From positions 243,657,474 through 243,721,473 of the forward strand of contig CP136065.1 in NCBI GenBank assembly GCA_032622095.1: 64,000 nt of DNA, given 5' to 3'. The notes below the pieces were generated by a model, which was not told where the DNA came from, did not search any database, and saw only the letters and a list, made by a program, of their open reading frames with translations. This stretch comes from Siphonodentalium dalli. Its lineage: Eukaryota; Mollusca; Scaphopoda; Gadilida; Siphonodentaliidae. This document shows, in pieces, positions 63,001 to 64,000 of this stretch. The first letter of the stretch is position 1; each line of letters opens with the position of its first letter. The position numbers and the translations under genes were made by a program.

Positions 63001-64000
63001 TGGAACACAACAATGAACTTAAGGCACAAAAAAGTGGGGGTCGAATTTCAATCTGAATTTCGAACGAATCTCCACCGAATTTCGAACGCTCAGATTGAAA
63101 TTCAAACCTATAGATCGAGTAATTTCTCGAAGCTGAGCGTTAACTTGCTAGATTCTCTTATGGAAAGTATCAAAACTGCCAAGTTTCAGTCCGATCCAGC
63201 CATAAACAGTGCCACTTCCCTTCGGCACCTTGATATTGAAGGCTAAATGTTCTAAGTCCAGCGCCGTGGCTAAATTTTCCAAGTCCAGCATTATCTCAAA
63301 ATAAGTGAAAAAAATCACTTTTGACCCAAAATTCGAGCAGGGGAGCACGAATTGGAACACAACAATGCATTTGAGGCAAACAAAAGTGGGGGTCGAATTT
63401 CAATCTGAATTTCGAACTTCAATCCAGATCGAAATTCGCCCAGATTGAAATTCAGATTGAAATTCAAACCTATAGATCGAGTAATTTCTCGAAGCTGAGC
63501 GTTAACTTGCTAGATTCTCTTATGGAAAGTATCAAAACTGCCAAGTTTCAGTCCGATCCAGCCATAAACAGTGCCACTTCCCTTCGGCACCTTGATATTG
63601 AAGGCTAAATGTTCTAAGTCCAGCGCCGTGGCTAAATTTTCCAAGTCCAGCAGTATCTCAAAATAAGTGAAAAAAATCACTTTTGACCCAAAATTCGAGC
63701 AGGGGAGCACGAATTGGAACACAACAATGCATTTGAGGCAAACAAAAGTGGGGGTCGAATTTCAATCTGAATTTCGAACTTCAATCCAGATCGAAATTCG
63801 CCCAGATTGAAATTCAGATTGAAATTCAAACCTATAGATCGAGTAATTTCTCGAAGCTGAGCGTTAGTTTGCTTGATTCTCTTATGGAAAGTATCAAACA
63901 TACCAAATTTCAGCTCAATCCAGCCTTAAACAATGCCACTTCCCTTCGGCACCTTGATATTGAAGGCGAAATGTTCCAAGTCCAGCGCCGTGGCTAAATT

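Larger units (their letters stand above)
5792..64000. repeat. Satellite array of two alternating monomer classes (about 352 and 362 bp)
   Basis: From gaatctccacc at 5792 to the window end the sequence is head-to-tail copies of one monomer, all in the same orientation. Landmarks in every unit include cttcggcaccttgatattg, ctccagcgccgtgg-like tccagcgccgtggctaaat, ttttgacccaaaattcgag and tagatcgagtaatttctcg. There are about 160 units, of which about 61 are short. Class-defining differences lie between the tgaatttcgaa and cagattgaaattc landmarks. Further point variants mark subtypes: gctaaatgttctaag, gcgaaattttctaag, gcgaaatgttccaag or gcgaaattttcaaag, and gtatctcaaaat, ttatctcaaaat, gtatctcataaa, gtatctcagaaa or gtatcctagaaa. 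The array has no internal transposon or gene. Size, homogeneity and higher-order structure fit a centromeric or pericentromeric satellite, though location is not provable from sequence alone. Confidence 0.97.
19919..64000. repeat. Mosaic satellite region built of SL (714 bp) and SLL (1076 bp) modules
   Basis: Distances between successive short monomers are almost always 714 or 1076 bp. SLLL steps of 1438 bp occur after the S units at about 22785, 24223 and 29592. An S unit with cataccaaatttcag upstream and gtatctcataaaaag marks the start of most modules. The cattatctc variant marks the first L after an S in many SLL modules. Order varies, so there is no single fixed higher-order unit, but 1790-bp (SL+SLL) and 2504-bp (SL+SL+SLL) periods recur. 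Confidence 0.85.

Noticed and set aside
5935-63901. Hundreds of 70-157 residue open frames on both strands in the satellite
   Set aside because: They recur with the monomer, overlap each other on opposite strands, and open or close with single-base subtype variants. No start context, domain or codon signal supports translation.
5792-64000. CRISPR array
   Set aside because: Units of 352-362 bp are repeated throughout with no short repeat and unique spacer structure, and the context is eukaryotic.
5792-64000. CENP-B box in the monomer
   Set aside because: TTCG occurs several times (for example in cccttcggcacc and atttcgaacgctc), but none matches the core spacing of the known box when read on either strand.
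5792-64000. Telomeric repeat or array end
   Set aside because: No short TTAGGG-like repeats are seen and the array continues past the right edge.

Overview
The window looks like heterochromatin of a repeat-rich eukaryote. I see no intact gene, no bacterial-type operon and no RNA gene. About 58 kb of 64 kb is one satellite array (5792 to the right edge). The left 5.8 kb is a patchwork of decayed mobile-element sequence and small duplications. The decayed element and the short repeats next to it resemble, from memory and unchecked, sequences common in arbuscular mycorrhizal fungi (Glomeromycotina). That is a weak guess at the organism; 'eukaryotic, repeat-rich' is the firm statement.

Left flank, 1-1677: a reading frame enters from outside and stops at 130-132. 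Then come homopolymer-rich DNA, two pairs of direct duplications (341-555 and 767-1042), and a three-copy G-rich tandem repeat (1294-1490). Region 1678-4627 is a more GC-rich pseudogene region, read on the + strand. In order it shows a Cys/His-rich putative zinc-binding segment, a SAP/Rho-N-like helical segment, a long frame with a possible family B DNA polymerase palm (motif A-like and motif C-like), and the front half of a superfamily 1 helicase (Walker A, degraded Walker B, GDxxQ). It is broken by at least twelve in-frame stops and several frameshifts. It is cut off just after the helicase GDxxQ motif, where another repeat family (4628-5757) begins. Polymerase plus helicase plus SAP and zinc-binding parts suggest a self-replicating mobile element, here dead.

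Satellite, 5792-64000: roughly 160 head-to-tail monomers of two length classes, about 352 bp (short, S, about 61 copies) and about 362 bp (long, L, about 100 copies). They differ in one block that carries a strong inverted repeat in both. Almost the whole array reads as a string of SL dimers (714 bp) and SLL trimers (1076 bp), with rare SLLL, SLLLL and SS. Between 8083 and 15242 these form a regular pentamer higher-order repeat, S-L-S-L-L of 1790 bp, four times. Between 32820 and 42835 a heptamer length pattern of 2504 bp recurs four times. Point markers show larger copied segments at offsets of 9312, 5369 and 7162 bp. There is also a hybrid S/L monomer, a 33-bp deletion junction where the pattern switches, and diverged monomers at the left edge. 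This is what unequal exchange and segmental amplification produce in a centromere-like or heterochromatic satellite. No coding role is supported for the many short open frames inside it.
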